Part shown: positions 35,293 to 44,842 of the stretch, in pieces
Position numbering within the stretch: position 1 is the stretch's first letter
How the letters are laid out: each line of letters begins with the position of its first letter
From: Pseudomonas kribbensis
Lineage (GTDB): Bacteria; Pseudomonadota; Gammaproteobacteria; Pseudomonadales; Pseudomonadaceae
Assembly (NCBI RefSeq): GCF_003352185.1
Contig: NZ_CP029608.1
Span: forward strand, 1,612,001-1,676,000
Length of the DNA: 64,000 nucleotides
Direction: 5' to 3'
Program-made: the position numbers and the translations under genes
The notes under the pieces: generated by a model
Seen by the model: only the letters and a program-made list of their open reading frames with translations
What the model was told of the DNA's origin: nothing
The model's database searches: none

Positions 35293-36228
35293 TCAGGCCG
35301 CCTCCAGCTCCGCGCAGGTCTTGATCACCTGCTCGCGCAGCCAGAGGTTGGCGCTGTCCTGGTCGACGTTGTGGCTCCACTGCATGTCGAGGGTGAACCC
35401 CGGCAGGCCATTGGGGGCCTCGCAGTGATTGAACACCGCGTCGTTGGTCAGCAAGCGCTGGATCCGCCGGGGCAGGGTGAGGATGAAATCCGTGCCGGTG
35501 ATCATCTTCAACGCTGCGCTGTAGCTGTTGGAACGGGCGACGATCTGGCGCTTCTGCGCCTGCCTTGCCAGCCAGCCATCGACCATGTTGGTGGTGGACG
35601 TCCAGGGCGTCGGGAACACATGCCGGCGTTCGGTGAAGGCTTGCAGGCTGAGGCGCGGCTCCAGCGGCGTTGCACGTTTGTCGAAGACGCAGACCAGATC
35701 ATCCTCCAGCAGCATTCGCGATTTCAGGTCGGTATGGCTGCGGTGGAAGTGCGGGCCGAAACAGATCACCAGGTCGAGGCTGCCATCGCGCAACTCTTGC
35801 GCCGGCACGTCGGTTTCGAACTTGTGCATGTTGACCATCACCGGCAGATCGTCGAAGTCAAAACGCTTCAGCATGCGCGGCAGGATCAGCTGTTCGAAGT
35901 ATTCCGGGGCGCAGATGTTGAAGGTCACCGGTTGCGCCATCGGGTCGAAGGTCGGGGCGCCGGCGTGGCACAGGTTGATGCTTTCGAGGATTTTCTGCAC
36001 ATGGCCATACATGCTGCTGGCCTTGTAGGTCGGGCGCATGCCCGTGCGGGTGTTGACGAACAATTCGTCTTCAAAACTGGTACGCAGTTTCTTCAGGCAG
36101 TAACTGACGGTGGACTGACTGACGAACAGCGCCTCCGACACATCGGTGACGCTGCTTTGCTCATACACGGCGACAAACACCATGAGATCCTGCATGTCGA
36201 GCTTTCTAAGCAAGTTACTGTTCAGCAT
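35293..36228 (-). CDS. LysR family transcriptional regulator
   Basis: A 311-residue LysR protein with helix-turn-helix SVTDVSEALFVSQSTVSYCLKK preceded by LMVFVAVYEQS, the NodD-like type. The effector domain follows from about residue 95. It ends 3 nt from the CHMI gene on the other strand. A 213-nt gap separates its start from the MFS gene end. Target genes are not evident. Confidence 0.9.
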   Translation of the reverse strand: MLNSNLLRKLDMQDLMVFVAVYEQSSVTDVSEALFVSQSTVSYCLKKLRTSFEDELFVNTRTGMRPTYKASSMYGHVQKILESINLCHAGAPTFDPMAQPVTFNICAPEYFEQLILPRMLKRFDFDDLPVMVNMHKFETDVPAQELRDGSLDLVICFGPHFHRSHTDLKSRMLLEDDLVCVFDKRATPLEPRLSLQAFTERRHVFPTPWTSTTNMVDGWLARQAQKRQIVARSNSYSAALKMITGTDFILTLPRRIQRLLTNDAVFNHCEAPNGLPGFTLDMQWSHNVDQDSANLWLREQVIKTCAELEAA

Positions 36229-36441
36229 CCGTTCTGTCTCGCTGTGCTCCTTGCGCCGAATCCGCGCAAACGTGTGCGCATGATCGTAACGGAACGATGG
36301 TGCCAGGAGAAAGCCCTGTAGGATTTTTCACGGACAGTTGTGGGACAGAAAGTTTTAGTAATACGACGTGTCAAAACGATCCTGTAAAAGATGGCCAGAA
36401 GCCTTTAGCCAGAGGGGTGAAGCACCGTGCACAACGCCCGA

Positions 36442-37626
36442 TCAGTGAAAGTGCCGGGCGTATTGCCGAGGGTCGAAACGCAGCACGATCAGCAGCATGA
36501 CCACCATCACCGCGGTCAGCGACCACCAGGCCCATTCGAAGCTGCCCAGTCGATCACGGATCACCCCGGCCAGCAGCGGCGACAGGCCGGCAATCAGGTA
36601 GCCGATGCCTTGCACGAACGCGGTCAGCCCGCCGGCGCGCTGCGGGTTGTCGAGGTGATCGAGGGAGACGATCAGGCTCATCGGAAACAACCCGCCAATC
36701 CCCAGGCCCAGCAGGCACGGCCACAACAGGCTCAGGTATTGCGGGCTGAGAATCAAGCCGCAGAACCCGGCAATGATCAGCACCAACAGGGCACCCAGCA
36801 CCAGGCGTCGGTCACGGCTGCGGTTGGCGATAGCGGGAACCACCAGACCGGAAATTACCTCCATGGCCGTCAGAAAACCCAACAGCAGACCGGCGTTCTG
36901 TTCGCTCCAGCCGTTTTCCACGTAGTACGGCGCCAACCACGCGAGCACACAGGTGTAGGACGCTGTCCCCAGACCGAAGAAGATGGCGAGCAACCAGGCG
37001 CGGGAATGGGTGAAGAAGGCCTCTTTTCTCACTGTACTGGTCGCGATGGGCGGTGCGTCATCGCGTTGTGACAACCAGAACAGCAACGCGAGCAGCGCCA
37101 GTACCGCCCAGATCGCCAGCCCTGCCCGCCAGCTGCCGGTACCGAGCATCACCTGAGGTGCGAACGAAGCGGCCAGCGCGGCACCGCCCATGATCGACGT
37201 GACATACAAGCCCATGCACAGCGCCACGTTGTCGGGAAACCGCGATTTGATCAGTGCCGGCATCAACGCCTGAATCAGCGCGATGCCGACCCCGGCGAGC
37301 ACGGCGCTGATGATCAGTTGCACCGCCGAGTCGAGAAACAGCCGCGACAGCGTCGCCAGACCGATGATCAGCAACGACAGCAGCACCGTGCGCCGCTCGC
37401 CCAGACGATGGCTGATGCCGATTCCGAAAAACATCGCCAGCCCCATGGCCACCACCGGCAGCATGGTCAGCAGCGATGCCACGCTGAAGCTCAGCGGGAT
37501 ATCGCCGCGAATCGCCGACAGCAAAGGCCCGACGGCGGCCATCGACGGACGCAGGTTAAGGGCGACAAGGACGATACCGAGCATCAGCCAGACGGCGGGG
37601 CGGGCAGTGGCGCGAACGTTTTCCAT
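36442..37626 (-). CDS. MFS transporter, CynX/NimT family
   Basis: A 394-residue major facilitator with twelve predicted helices. The opening LGIVLVALNLRPSMAAVGPLL is the hallmark of the CynX/NimT group (cyanate and nitroimidazole transporters), and the second half has GLGIGGLFPMSL. Direction of transport and substrate are not known. It is not next to a cyanase gene. Confidence 0.88.
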   Translation of the reverse strand: MENVRATARPAVWLMLGIVLVALNLRPSMAAVGPLLSAIRGDIPLSFSVASLLTMLPVVAMGLAMFFGIGISHRLGERRTVLLSLLIIGLATLSRLFLDSAVQLIISAVLAGVGIALIQALMPALIKSRFPDNVALCMGLYVTSIMGGAALAASFAPQVMLGTGSWRAGLAIWAVLALLALLFWLSQRDDAPPIATSTVRKEAFFTHSRAWLLAIFFGLGTASYTCVLAWLAPYYVENGWSEQNAGLLLGFLTAMEVISGLVVPAIANRSRDRRLVLGALLVLIIAGFCGLILSPQYLSLLWPCLLGLGIGGLFPMSLIVSLDHLDNPQRAGGLTAFVQGIGYLIAGLSPLLAGVIRDRLGSFEWAWWSLTAVMVVMLLIVLRFDPRQYARHFH

Positions 37627-37806
37627 CTTCAGACCTTTGAATCAGAGGCCGTCGATTAGGCGGGCGCGCTACCGGCGCCGGCAAATCAGAAAATCCCGAG
37701 GGGTATTTAAAAAGTCGATACGCCTACCGTGCGCTCTTCCGGAGCGAGCTGTAATTTTTTACTGAATCACACCTGACGAATGTTCAGGTTTCATGGTTAT
37801 TTCATG

Positions 37807-37832
37807 AGCCAACTAATCGTTGGCTTCTTTTT
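37807..37832 (+). terminator. terminator-like hairpin in eptA leader region
   Basis: AGCCAAC (37807-37813) and GTTGGCT (37819-37825) with loop TAATC, followed by TCTTTTT. No plus-strand gene precedes it, so it would be an attenuator, the 3' end of a small RNA, or merely part of the overlapping operator. Confidence 0.45.
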
Positions 37833-37835
37833 CAC
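37820..37835 (+). promoter_or_regulatory. ColR-like operator upstream of eptA
   Basis: TTGGCTTCTTTTTCAC matches the ColR consensus as I recall it (YYNASNNYTTTTTCAC) at all constrained positions but one (G for A at position 4). It ends 100 nt before the eptA start. A phosphoethanolamine transferase gene is among ColR targets reported in P. putida, to my memory. Confidence 0.5.
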
Positions 37836-37935
37836 AAAAAATTGATGGGGGGCTACGTAGAGTTTTCATTGCCCGGGTCAATGAAGTTTTCACAATTGGC
37901 CACGGCGCTTCTTTTCAGGAAATAGCCCCCCTCAT

Positions 37936-39579
37936 ATGTTGAAGTTAAAAGCCGTGCGCCCGGAATGGGTGACGTTGTTTGCCAGCGCCTTTCTTTTGAT
38001 CGGATTCAATTTCGTACTTTGGCAACATCTCCTCGAGATCACCGCTGCCGACGGCATCGCCATGGGCATTGCGTTCGGGGTGATGATCTTCTCGGCCTAC
38101 AACATCGTGCTGACCTTTCTGGCGTTTCGCCCGGTATTGAAACCGGTGTTGATGGCGCTGTTTCTGATCAGTGCCGGCGTGGCTTATTTCATGAGTCAGT
38201 ATGGCGTGATGATTGACGCCGGCATGTTTCGCAACTTCGCTGAAACCAATGCAACGGAAGTTCGTGATCTGCTGTCGTTGAAGTTTTTCGTTTATCTATT
38301 GTTTTTGGGTGTATTGCCGTCGTGGTTGTTGTGGAAGTTGCCTGTTGACTATCGTCGCTGGCATCGAGAGTTATTAAGCAAAGTTGTGGTGTGTGCAGCA
38401 TCGGTCGCCGTGATTGGTGGCGTGGCACTGGCCAACTATCAGGGCTTGTCTTCGCTGTTTCGCAACCACCACGAATTGCGCCTGATGCTGGTGCCGAGCA
38501 ACTACATCGGTGCATCGGCCGGCTATCTGCGTGAGCAGGTGGTATCCGCCCAGCAACCGTTCATCAAGATCGGCGAAGACGCCCAGCGTAACCCTGCACT
38601 GCAAAACCGTCCGCGCAAGTCGCTGACCGTGCTGGTGGTAGGGGAAAGTGCCCGGGCGGAGAACTTCGGCATCCTCGGCTACAACCGCGACACCACGCCG
38701 AAACTGGACAAGGAGGCCGGCCTGATCGCGTTCACCGACGTGCATTCCTGCGGTACGGAAACAGCCGTCTCGGTGCCGTGCATGTTCTCCAACATGAGTC
38801 GCCAGGACTACGACGCCAGCAAGGCGAAAAATCAGGAAGGGCTGCTGGACGTGCTCAAGCGCGCCGGCATCGATGTGATCTGGCGCGACAACCAGTCGGG
38901 CTGCAAGGGCACCTGCGACCGCGTCACCCTGCAGGACGTCAGCAACCTGAAAGACCCGGCCCTGTGCGCCAACAGCGAATGCCGCGACGAAATCCTCCTG
39001 CAAGGCCTGCAGAGTTTCATCGATCACCTGGACAAGGACACCGTGCTGGTGCTGCACCAGATGGGCAGCCACGGCCCGGAATACTTCAAGCGGTACCCGA
39101 AGGAATACGAACACTTCACGCCGGTGTGTGAAAGCAACGCGCTGAACAATTGCAGCCGCGAAAGCATCGTCAACGGTTACGACAACACGCTGGTGTACAC
39201 CGACCATGTGCTGTCGAGCCTGATCGATGTCTTGCGCAGCAATCAGGAAAAAGTCGATACCGCCATGCTGTACCTCTCCGATCACGGCGAGTCCCTGGGT
39301 GAGTACAACCTGTTCCTGCACGGCACGCCGTACATGCTTGCGCCGGAACAGCAGAAACATGTGGCGATGCTGGCCTGGTTCTCCGACAGCTATCAGAAGT
39401 CCTATTCGGTCGACACGCATTGCCTGCAATTGAGCCGCGACAAACCGTTGAGCCAGGACAACCTGTTCCATTCGATGCTCGGTCTGCTGGAAGTACAGAG
39501 CAAGGTCTATCAGCACGATCTGGACCTGTTTGCTGGTTGCCGTGGTGCGGTCATCGACGGCGTATTGGCCAAGGACTGA
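37936..39579 (+). CDS. eptA: lipid A phosphoethanolamine transferase, EptA-like
   Basis: A 547-residue inner membrane enzyme with five N-terminal membrane helices and a periplasmic sulfatase-fold domain from about residue 225. Metal and catalytic residues are visible: Glu237 in VVGESARAENFG, the nucleophile region SCGTETAVSVPCMFS with Thr276 as the likely phosphoethanolamine-accepting Thr, and YLSDHGESLGE plus HGTPY for zinc binding. It adds phosphoethanolamine to lipid A phosphates and lowers binding of cationic peptides. The ATG at 37936 has no strong ribosome site. Regulation by a ColR-like site is proposed. Confidence 0.94.
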   Translation: MLKLKAVRPEWVTLFASAFLLIGFNFVLWQHLLEITAADGIAMGIAFGVMIFSAYNIVLTFLAFRPVLKPVLMALFLISAGVAYFMSQYGVMIDAGMFRNFAETNATEVRDLLSLKFFVYLLFLGVLPSWLLWKLPVDYRRWHRELLSKVVVCAASVAVIGGVALANYQGLSSLFRNHHELRLMLVPSNYIGASAGYLREQVVSAQQPFIKIGEDAQRNPALQNRPRKSLTVLVVGESARAENFGILGYNRDTTPKLDKEAGLIAFTDVHSCGTETAVSVPCMFSNMSRQDYDASKAKNQEGLLDVLKRAGIDVIWRDNQSGCKGTCDRVTLQDVSNLKDPALCANSECRDEILLQGLQSFIDHLDKDTVLVLHQMGSHGPEYFKRYPKEYEHFTPVCESNALNNCSRESIVNGYDNTLVYTDHVLSSLIDVLRSNQEKVDTAMLYLSDHGESLGEYNLFLHGTPYMLAPEQQKHVAMLAWFSDSYQKSYSVDTHCLQLSRDKPLSQDNLFHSMLGLLEVQSKVYQHDLDLFAGCRGAVIDGVLAKD

Positions 39580-39710
39580 TCCGTCGGAATTGTTCTGTAA
39601 GACTATTCTTGCTGGCAGGCAGGAGATTTCATCAACGCTCTTGCCCTGCACAGGCGCGGAAAGCGCCGGTGGCGATATATACTGCGCGCCATTCTTGAAG
39701 GGAGAGCCGT

Positions 39711-40844
39711 GTGGCCATCGATATTCACTGGATTCGCGACAACGATAGCCTCGCGCAGTTTTGCGCCGAGTGGCAGCAGCTGCCTTTCGTTGCCCTCGAC
39801 ACCGAATTCATGCGGGTCGACACCTTCTACCCGATTGCCGGCCTGTTGCAGGTCGGCGACGGCAAACGCGCCTATCTGATCGACCCGCTGACCATTGACG
39901 CCTGGCAACCGCTGGCGGCGTTGCTGGAAAACCCGGCGGTGCTCAAGGTTCTGCACGCTTGCAGCGAAGACCTCGAAGTCCTGTTGCGCCTGACCGGCAG
40001 CCTGCCGGCGCCGTTGTTCGACACGCAACTGGCCGCCGCTTATCTGAACCTCGGGTTCTCGATGGGCTATTCGCGTCTGGTGCAGGAAGTGCTCGGCATC
40101 GAACTGCCGAAGGGCGAAACCCGTTCCGACTGGTTGCAGCGTCCGTTGTCCGACACGCAAATCAGCTATGCCGCCGAAGACGCCGTGCATCTGGCGGAAG
40201 TTTTCGTACAGCTGCGTCCGAAGCTGTCCGACGACAAATATGCCTGGGTGCTGGAGGACGGTGCCGAACTGGTCGCCAACCTGCGTCGCGAGACCGATCC
40301 GTATGAGGTGTATCGCGAGGCGAAACTGGCGTGGAAACTCTCCCGCGCGCAACTCGCCGTTCTGCGCGAGCTGTGCGCCTGGCGTGAGCGCGAGGCTCGC
40401 GCCCGCGACCTGCCGCGCAACCGTATCGTCCGTGAGCATTCGCTGTGGCCGCTGGCCCGCACGCAACCGGACAACCTCAGCGCGCTGGGCAAGATCGAAG
40501 ACATGCACCCGCGTACCGTGCGTCAGGACGGCGAGTTTCTGCTTGATCTGATCAAGCGCTCTGGCAGTGTGGGGCCTGATCAGTGGCCGCCAGCCGTGCC
40601 GGAGCCGCTGCCGATCGAAGCCGCCGCGCTGATCAAACAGCTGCGTGCCCTGGGCCAGGCCGAGGCCGAGCGTCTGGGCATCGCGCCGGAACTGATGCTG
40701 CGCAAGAAAACCCTCGAAGCGCTGGTCAAAAGCGGCTTCCCCGAGGGGCCTTACCAATTGCCTGATTCGCTGCGTGGCTGGCGCCGCGAGTTGATGGGCC
40801 AGAAGCTGCTCGACAGCCTGGCCACTGCCGGAGAACAGCCTTGA
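39711..40844 (+). CDS. rnd: ribonuclease D
   Basis: A 377-residue 3'-5' exoribonuclease of the DEDDy group that trims tRNA precursors. Exo motifs are [10 protein letters not shown] (Asp30, Glu32), [11 protein letters not shown] and YAAEDAVHL with the Tyr and Asp of motif III. An HRDC domain follows ([17 protein letters not shown] onward). The start is GTG with GAAGGGAGAG upstream. A TATATACT -10-like box lies about 35 nt before the start. Confidence 0.96.
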   Translation: MAIDIHWIRDNDSLAQFCAEWQQLPFVALDTEFMRVDTFYPIAGLLQVGDGKRAYLIDPLTIDAWQPLAALLENPAVLKVLHACSEDLEVLLRLTGSLPAPLFDTQLAAAYLNLGFSMGYSRLVQEVLGIELPKGETRSDWLQRPLSDTQISYAAEDAVHLAEVFVQLRPKLSDDKYAWVLEDGAELVANLRRETDPYEVYREAKLAWKLSRAQLAVLRELCAWREREARARDLPRNRIVREHSLWPLARTQPDNLSALGKIEDMHPRTVRQDGEFLLDLIKRSGSVGPDQWPPAVPEPLPIEAAALIKQLRALGQAEAERLGIAPELMLRKKTLEALVKSGFPEGPYQLPDSLRGWRRELMGQKLLDSLATAGEQP

Positions 40845-41134
40845 AACGTATTTGCTCCATTTACCAAAGTTCGAAGAAAAGCGGCATGTACCTTTACGTG
40901 CTCAAGAGTGATGCTCTGGAGCGTGTGCCGGAAGGCCTGATGGCGGCGTTCGGCAAGGCGAAGCACTCCTTCGATCTGGTGCTGACCCCCGAGCGCAAGC
41001 TGGCCAGCGAAGACATCGCCGTCGTCCTGGAGAACCTCGACAAGCAGGGTTACCACCTGCAGATGCCGCCGGCCGAGGAAGAGTACATCGAGCACTTGCC
41101 GGAAGAGTTGCTGCGACGCAACGACCCGGTTTGA
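40841..41134 (+). CDS. YcgL domain protein
   Basis: A 97-residue protein with the YcgL pattern [20 protein letters not shown] and a C-terminal [12 protein letters not shown]. The family is structurally known but without assigned function. The TTG start overlaps the rnd stop by 4 nt (TTGA), and the rnd-ycgL pairing is common in gammaproteobacteria, suggesting a link to RNA metabolism. Confidence 0.92.
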   Translation: MKRICSIYQSSKKSGMYLYVLKSDALERVPEGLMAAFGKAKHSFDLVLTPERKLASEDIAVVLENLDKQGYHLQMPPAEEEYIEHLPEELLRRNDPV

Positions 41135-41139
41135 CCTGC

Positions 41140-41160
41140 GAGGCCCGGTCCCGGGCCTCT
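41140..41160 (+). terminator. hairpin after ycgL
   Basis: GAGGCCCG (41140-41147) and CGGGCCTC (41152-41159) with loop GTCC, followed by TTGTAAT. The T-run is short, so it is a weak terminator candidate. Confidence 0.55.
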
Positions 41161-41240
41161 TGTAATCCTTGGAACTGTTTTTACGGCGACGACTGCCACG
41201 AAGTGGGCGGCCGTCTGCACGGTTTGCGAAAGGTTTGAAG

Positions 41241-42173
41241 ATGCGCGTTCTGATTGCTGAACACGACCACGCGATATACGCCCGGCTGCTGCGTCAGGCG
41301 GCCCCGGAGCTTGAAGTGCTGACCAGCGGTGACTCCGCCGAACTGGCTCGCCAGGCCGTCGATTGCCCGGTGTGGCTGGGGCAGCCGGATCTGCTGGCGA
41401 CCCTGCTGCGTCAGGGCCACCAGCCACAATGGCTGCAATCGACCTGGGCCGGCATCACGCCGCTGCTGGCCGACGGCCTGCGCCGGGATTACCGCCTGAC
41501 CCGGGCGGTCGGCATTTTCGGGCAGGTGATGGCCGAGTACGTGCTCACCTACATGCTCGGTCACGAGCGCGAAGTGCTGGCGCGGCTGGTCAGCCAGGTC
41601 GAGCGCAAATGGGACAATCGCACCGGCCAGAGCCTGGTCGGGCGCAAGGTGCTGATCGTCGGCACCGGTGATATTGGCCAGAGCGTCGCGCAGTTCCTGC
41701 GGCCATTCGGTGTCGAGTTGTACGGCATCGCCAGCAGCGCCCGGGAGCAGGCGCCGTTTGTCGAAGTCGGTTCGATGGCGGACCTGCCACGGCTGGTGGG
41801 TGAAGTGGATTACGTGGTCAATCTGCTGCCCAACACCGAGCACACTCACGACATTTACGACGCGGCGCTGTTCAAGCAATTCAAGCCGACCGGGTTGTTC
41901 ATCAACGCCGGGCGCGGTGTGGTGGTGGTCGATGCGGATCTGGTGGAGGCGCTGAAGGAAGGCCATCTGGCCGGCGCGGTGATCGACGTCTGCCGTCAGG
42001 AACCGCTGCCGCAACGCCATCCGTTCTGGACCGCGTGGGGCCTTCTGTTGACCGGGCACAGCTCGGCACCGACCTCGCCGCCGATGATGGTGCAGTTGTT
42101 TCTGGATAATTTGCGGGCGTATCAGGCGGGAGAAGCGTTGCGTGGGGAAGTGGATTTCGCACGCGGTTACTGA
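41241..42173 (+). CDS. D-2-hydroxyacid dehydrogenase family protein
   Basis: A 310-residue NAD(P)-dependent dehydrogenase. The nucleotide-binding motif VLIVGTGDIGQSVAQFLRPFG is in the middle. The catalytic Arg (INAGRGVVVVD), Glu (DVCRQEPLP) and His (LLTGHSSAP) are all present. The layout resembles GhrA-type glyoxylate/hydroxypyruvate reductases, but the exact substrate is uncertain. The ATG at 41241 is preferred over an upstream frame extension. Confidence 0.88.
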   Translation: MRVLIAEHDHAIYARLLRQAAPELEVLTSGDSAELARQAVDCPVWLGQPDLLATLLRQGHQPQWLQSTWAGITPLLADGLRRDYRLTRAVGIFGQVMAEYVLTYMLGHEREVLARLVSQVERKWDNRTGQSLVGRKVLIVGTGDIGQSVAQFLRPFGVELYGIASSAREQAPFVEVGSMADLPRLVGEVDYVVNLLPNTEHTHDIYDAALFKQFKPTGLFINAGRGVVVVDADLVEALKEGHLAGAVIDVCRQEPLPQRHPFWTAWGLLLTGHSSAPTSPPMMVQLFLDNLRAYQAGEALRGEVDFARGY

Positions 42174-42187
42174 TTCGCCGCGATAAA

Positions 42188-42217
42188 AACTGTGGGAGCA
42201 AACTTGCTCCCACAGTT
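42188..42217. repeat. REP-like palindrome / bidirectional terminator
   Basis: AACTGTGGGAGCAA and TTGCTCCCACAGTT are perfect 14-nt complements with a 2-nt centre. TGTGGGAGC...GCTCCCACA is a very common intergenic palindrome in Pseudomonas. It separates two convergent genes and probably ends both transcripts. Confidence 0.85.
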
Positions 42218-42233
42218 CGTTTTGCAGTGTGGC

Positions 42234-42827
42234 TTACAGGGTGAAATCCCCTTCAGCCGCCAGCTCGCTCAGCGGACGACGCGGGCTCGGCGTTTCCCGC
42301 GCTTGCAGGTAATCCGCCAGGGTTGCCTTGTCACCCAGCTTGCCCACCGCAACGGCGGCGTGCAGCGCATAACCTTGCGGAATGTTCAGCTCCTTGCGGG
42401 TCAGCTCCTGATCGAAGCCGGCCATGCCGTGGGTGTGCCAGCCGCTCAGGCTCGCTTGCAACGCCAGATGGCCCCACGCGGAACCGGTGTCGAAGGTGTG
42501 CCACAGCGCCGGTGTTTCTTCGGTCGCGCCCGGTGCGGTAAAGGTGGTTTTCGAAATCACGATCACCAATGCCGAAGCGTGCTGCGCCCAGCTACGGTTG
42601 AATTCATTGAGCAGGCCCAGGTAACGCTCCCAGTTCGGCGTGTCGCGACGGGCGTAGAGAAAACGCCACGGCTGCGAGTTGTACGCCGAGGGTGCCCAGC
42701 GCGCGGCTTCGAAGAAGCTCAGCAGGGTTTCCTCGGAAATCGCTTCGCCGGTAAAGGCGCGGGGCGACCAGCGATCGGTGAACTGCGGGTGAATGGCGTA
42801 TTCGGCAACGCGAGGGTTGGCACTCAT
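42234..42827 (-). CDS. nitroreductase family protein
   Basis: A 197-residue FMN-dependent oxidoreductase. FMN-contact motif RWSPRAFTGEAISEETL is near residues 19-35, followed by ARWAPSAYNSQPWRFLY, the classical nitroreductase signature. AAGGAATC precedes the ATG at 42827. The physiological substrate is unknown. Confidence 0.9.
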   Translation of the reverse strand: MSANPRVAEYAIHPQFTDRWSPRAFTGEAISEETLLSFFEAARWAPSAYNSQPWRFLYARRDTPNWERYLGLLNEFNRSWAQHASALVIVISKTTFTAPGATEETPALWHTFDTGSAWGHLALQASLSGWHTHGMAGFDQELTRKELNIPQGYALHAAVAVGKLGDKATLADYLQARETPSPRRPLSELAAEGDFTL

Positions 42828-43109
42828 CGAGAGATTCCTTGCTACGTTTGAGGATAGGTTTGAAGCAAAACCCGGCGGGATCAGTTGGGCTGAACGATGG
42901 GGGTTGAATCCGAAGCCGTGCAGTTCACCGGAATGCAACGCGGTCGAGCGTTAATGGCATCCAGCCAGGGCTTCTTGAGAACGGCAAAGCTACTTGGCCG
43001 CGCAAAAACTGACAAGTCCTGCACAACCGGCAGTCGCCAGCGCTTGGCCCACGGGGCCCTGGGCACTAGACTGGCGGCCTTTTCACCACCTGATGTTGAT
43101 GCTTGAGCC

Positions 43110-43559
43110 ATGGCCGCCAAAGTCGAACCGTTCTGGAAACGCAAAACCCTCGATCAACTGGATCACGAGGAATGGGAATCGCTGTGCGACGGATGTGGCC
43201 TGTGCTGCCTGCAGAAGCTCGAGGATGAAGAAGACAACAGCGTCTATTACACGCGCATCGCCTGCAAACTGCTGGACCTGAAAACCTGTCAGTGCAGCGA
43301 TTACCCGAACCGCATCAAGTTTGTCCCGGACTGCATCCAGCTCACCCCGGGCCAGGCCGAAGAATTCAAATGGCTGCCGCCGACCTGCGGTTATCGACTG
43401 GTCAGCGAAGGCAAGGACCTGCCGTTGTGGCATCACCTGGTCTGCGGTGATCGCGACGCCGTGCACCACGAGCGGATTTCCCAGTCCGGGCGCATGCTCG
43501 CCGAAGGCAGCGTGCCGGAAGACGATTGGGAAGATCACCTGATTTTCCGCGCCGGCTAA
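43110..43559 (+). CDS. YcgN family cysteine cluster protein
   Basis: A 149-residue UPF0260 protein. Conserved cysteines occur as [10 protein letters not shown] (about 26-35), then [11 protein letters not shown] and VPDC, the pattern of the YkgJ/YcgN family, which may bind an iron-sulfur cluster or zinc. Function unknown. It precedes the M1-like gene by 50 nt, which suggests joint transcription. Confidence 0.92.
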   Translation: MAAKVEPFWKRKTLDQLDHEEWESLCDGCGLCCLQKLEDEEDNSVYYTRIACKLLDLKTCQCSDYPNRIKFVPDCIQLTPGQAEEFKWLPPTCGYRLVSEGKDLPLWHHLVCGDRDAVHHERISQSGRMLAEGSVPEDDWEDHLIFRAG

Positions 43560-43609
43560 GCCCCTCGAGGATCCAGGCCTCGAGGATCGAGTTTCAACAA
43601 GGAGTGTGT

Positions 43610-44839
43610 ATGGCTGTGGGATTGCGCCGGACGCTGATCGTCGGACTGCTGATGCTGAGCGCGCCGGTGTGGGCGGCAAAGAAGGTCGATCTGGATTACC
43701 GCGTGCGCCTGTTGCCGCAAAGCGATCAGGCGGAAGTGCGCTTGACCCTGGCCAAGGGCGAGGCCGTGCGCAGTCTGGATTTCGACCTCGGCGACGGCAG
43801 CCACTACAGCGACTTCAAGGCCGACGGCCAATGGCAACTGACGCCGGGCCAGCAGGCGCGCGGTGTGTGGCGCCCGACGCCGGACAAGGCCAGCCTGACC
43901 TATCGCGTACGCATCAGCCACGGCCGCAAGAACGGCAGCTTCGACACCCGCATGACCCCGACCTGGGCGCTGATGCGCGGCGATGAACTGGTGCCGCCGG
44001 CGAAGCTCGATCAGCAGGATGGCATCGAACTGGTCTCTCGCCTGCAATTCGATCTGCCCGACGGCTGGAAAAGCGTCGAAACCGCCTGGCCGCGTATCGG
44101 CAAGAACAAATTCCGCATCGACAATCCGTCCCGTCTGTTCGACCGGCCCACGGGCTGGGTGCTCGCCGGACACCTCGGCAGCCGCCGCACGCGATTGGGT
44201 GAAACCGAAGTCACCGTGGCGTCGCCCCAAGGGCAGGGCATGCGCCGGATGGACGTGCTGACGCTGCTGACGTTCGTCTGGCCGCAGGTGCAAGCGGTGT
44301 ATCCGCGCCATCCGGGCAAACTGCTGATCGTCGGTGCCAACGACCCGATGTGGCGCGGCAGCCTCGCGGCGCGGGAGTCGATCTACCTCAACACGCGGTT
44401 GCCGCTGGTCAGCGAGAGCGGCAGCAGCCCTTTGGTCCGGGAATTGGCGCAGGTGTTCGGGCGGATCAACGACGAGCAGCGCAGTGACTGGATCAAGGAA
44501 GGGTTCGCCGAGTATTACGCCGTCGAACTGGTGCGTCGTGCTGGTGGCATGAGCGACGAACGTTATCAGGCTTATCAGGTGAAACTGGCGAAGGACAGCC
44601 AGAAAGTGTCGACGTTGCGCGGCGAGCAGATCAGCCCGGCGCAGGTCTCCAAAGCGGTTCTGCTGTTACAGGAACTGGATCGCGAGATCCGTCTGAAGAC
44701 CCGCAACAAGCGCTCGCTGGATGATGTGCTGCGCGGGGCGATGCATCTGGGGACGGTGGATACCAAGGCATTTGTGCAACTCGCCGAGAGTGTCATCGGC
44801 GAGTCGTCCAAGGTGCTTGATTCCGGGTTGCTTCAGTAG
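43610..44839 (+). CDS. exported M1-like peptidase homologue lacking the zinc motif
   Basis: A 409-residue protein with a signal peptide ending near APVWAA. Residues about 25-200 look like the beta-rich N-domain of M1 aminopeptidases. The region PLVRELAQVF (274-283) stands where M1 enzymes have HEXXH: both His are replaced (Arg277 and Gln281), while Glu278 and the later KEGFAEYYAVEL (Glu297) are kept. It is therefore most likely a non-catalytic relative. Codon use and GC are like neighbours. The start at 43610 follows AAGGAG. Confidence 0.8.
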   Translation: MAVGLRRTLIVGLLMLSAPVWAAKKVDLDYRVRLLPQSDQAEVRLTLAKGEAVRSLDFDLGDGSHYSDFKADGQWQLTPGQQARGVWRPTPDKASLTYRVRISHGRKNGSFDTRMTPTWALMRGDELVPPAKLDQQDGIELVSRLQFDLPDGWKSVETAWPRIGKNKFRIDNPSRLFDRPTGWVLAGHLGSRRTRLGETEVTVASPQGQGMRRMDVLTLLTFVWPQVQAVYPRHPGKLLIVGANDPMWRGSLAARESIYLNTRLPLVSESGSSPLVRELAQVFGRINDEQRSDWIKEGFAEYYAVELVRRAGGMSDERYQAYQVKLAKDSQKVSTLRGEQISPAQVSKAVLLLQELDREIRLKTRNKRSLDDVLRGAMHLGTVDTKAFVQLAESVIGESSKVLDSGLLQ

Positions 44840-44842
44840 CGA

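Larger units (their letters stand above)
37627..37935. other. 309-nt region upstream of eptA with tandem hairpins
   Basis: No gene is supported. On the plus strand, from left to right: an inverted repeat ACCTGA-N7-TCAGGT (37771-37789); a terminator-like hairpin (37807-37832) that overlaps a ColR-like box (37820-37835); and an inverted repeat TTCATTG-N7-CAATGAA (37865-37885), with GTTTTCA repeated at 37862 and 37886. The region is more AT-rich than its flanks and probably holds the eptA promoter and operators. Confidence 0.65.

Noticed and set aside
36324..36331. Third TTTTTCAC core, upstream of the LysR gene at 35293-36228
   Set aside because: The upstream half fails at three of five constrained positions, the adjacent genes are not envelope genes, and the spacing and orientation do not match the other two sites.
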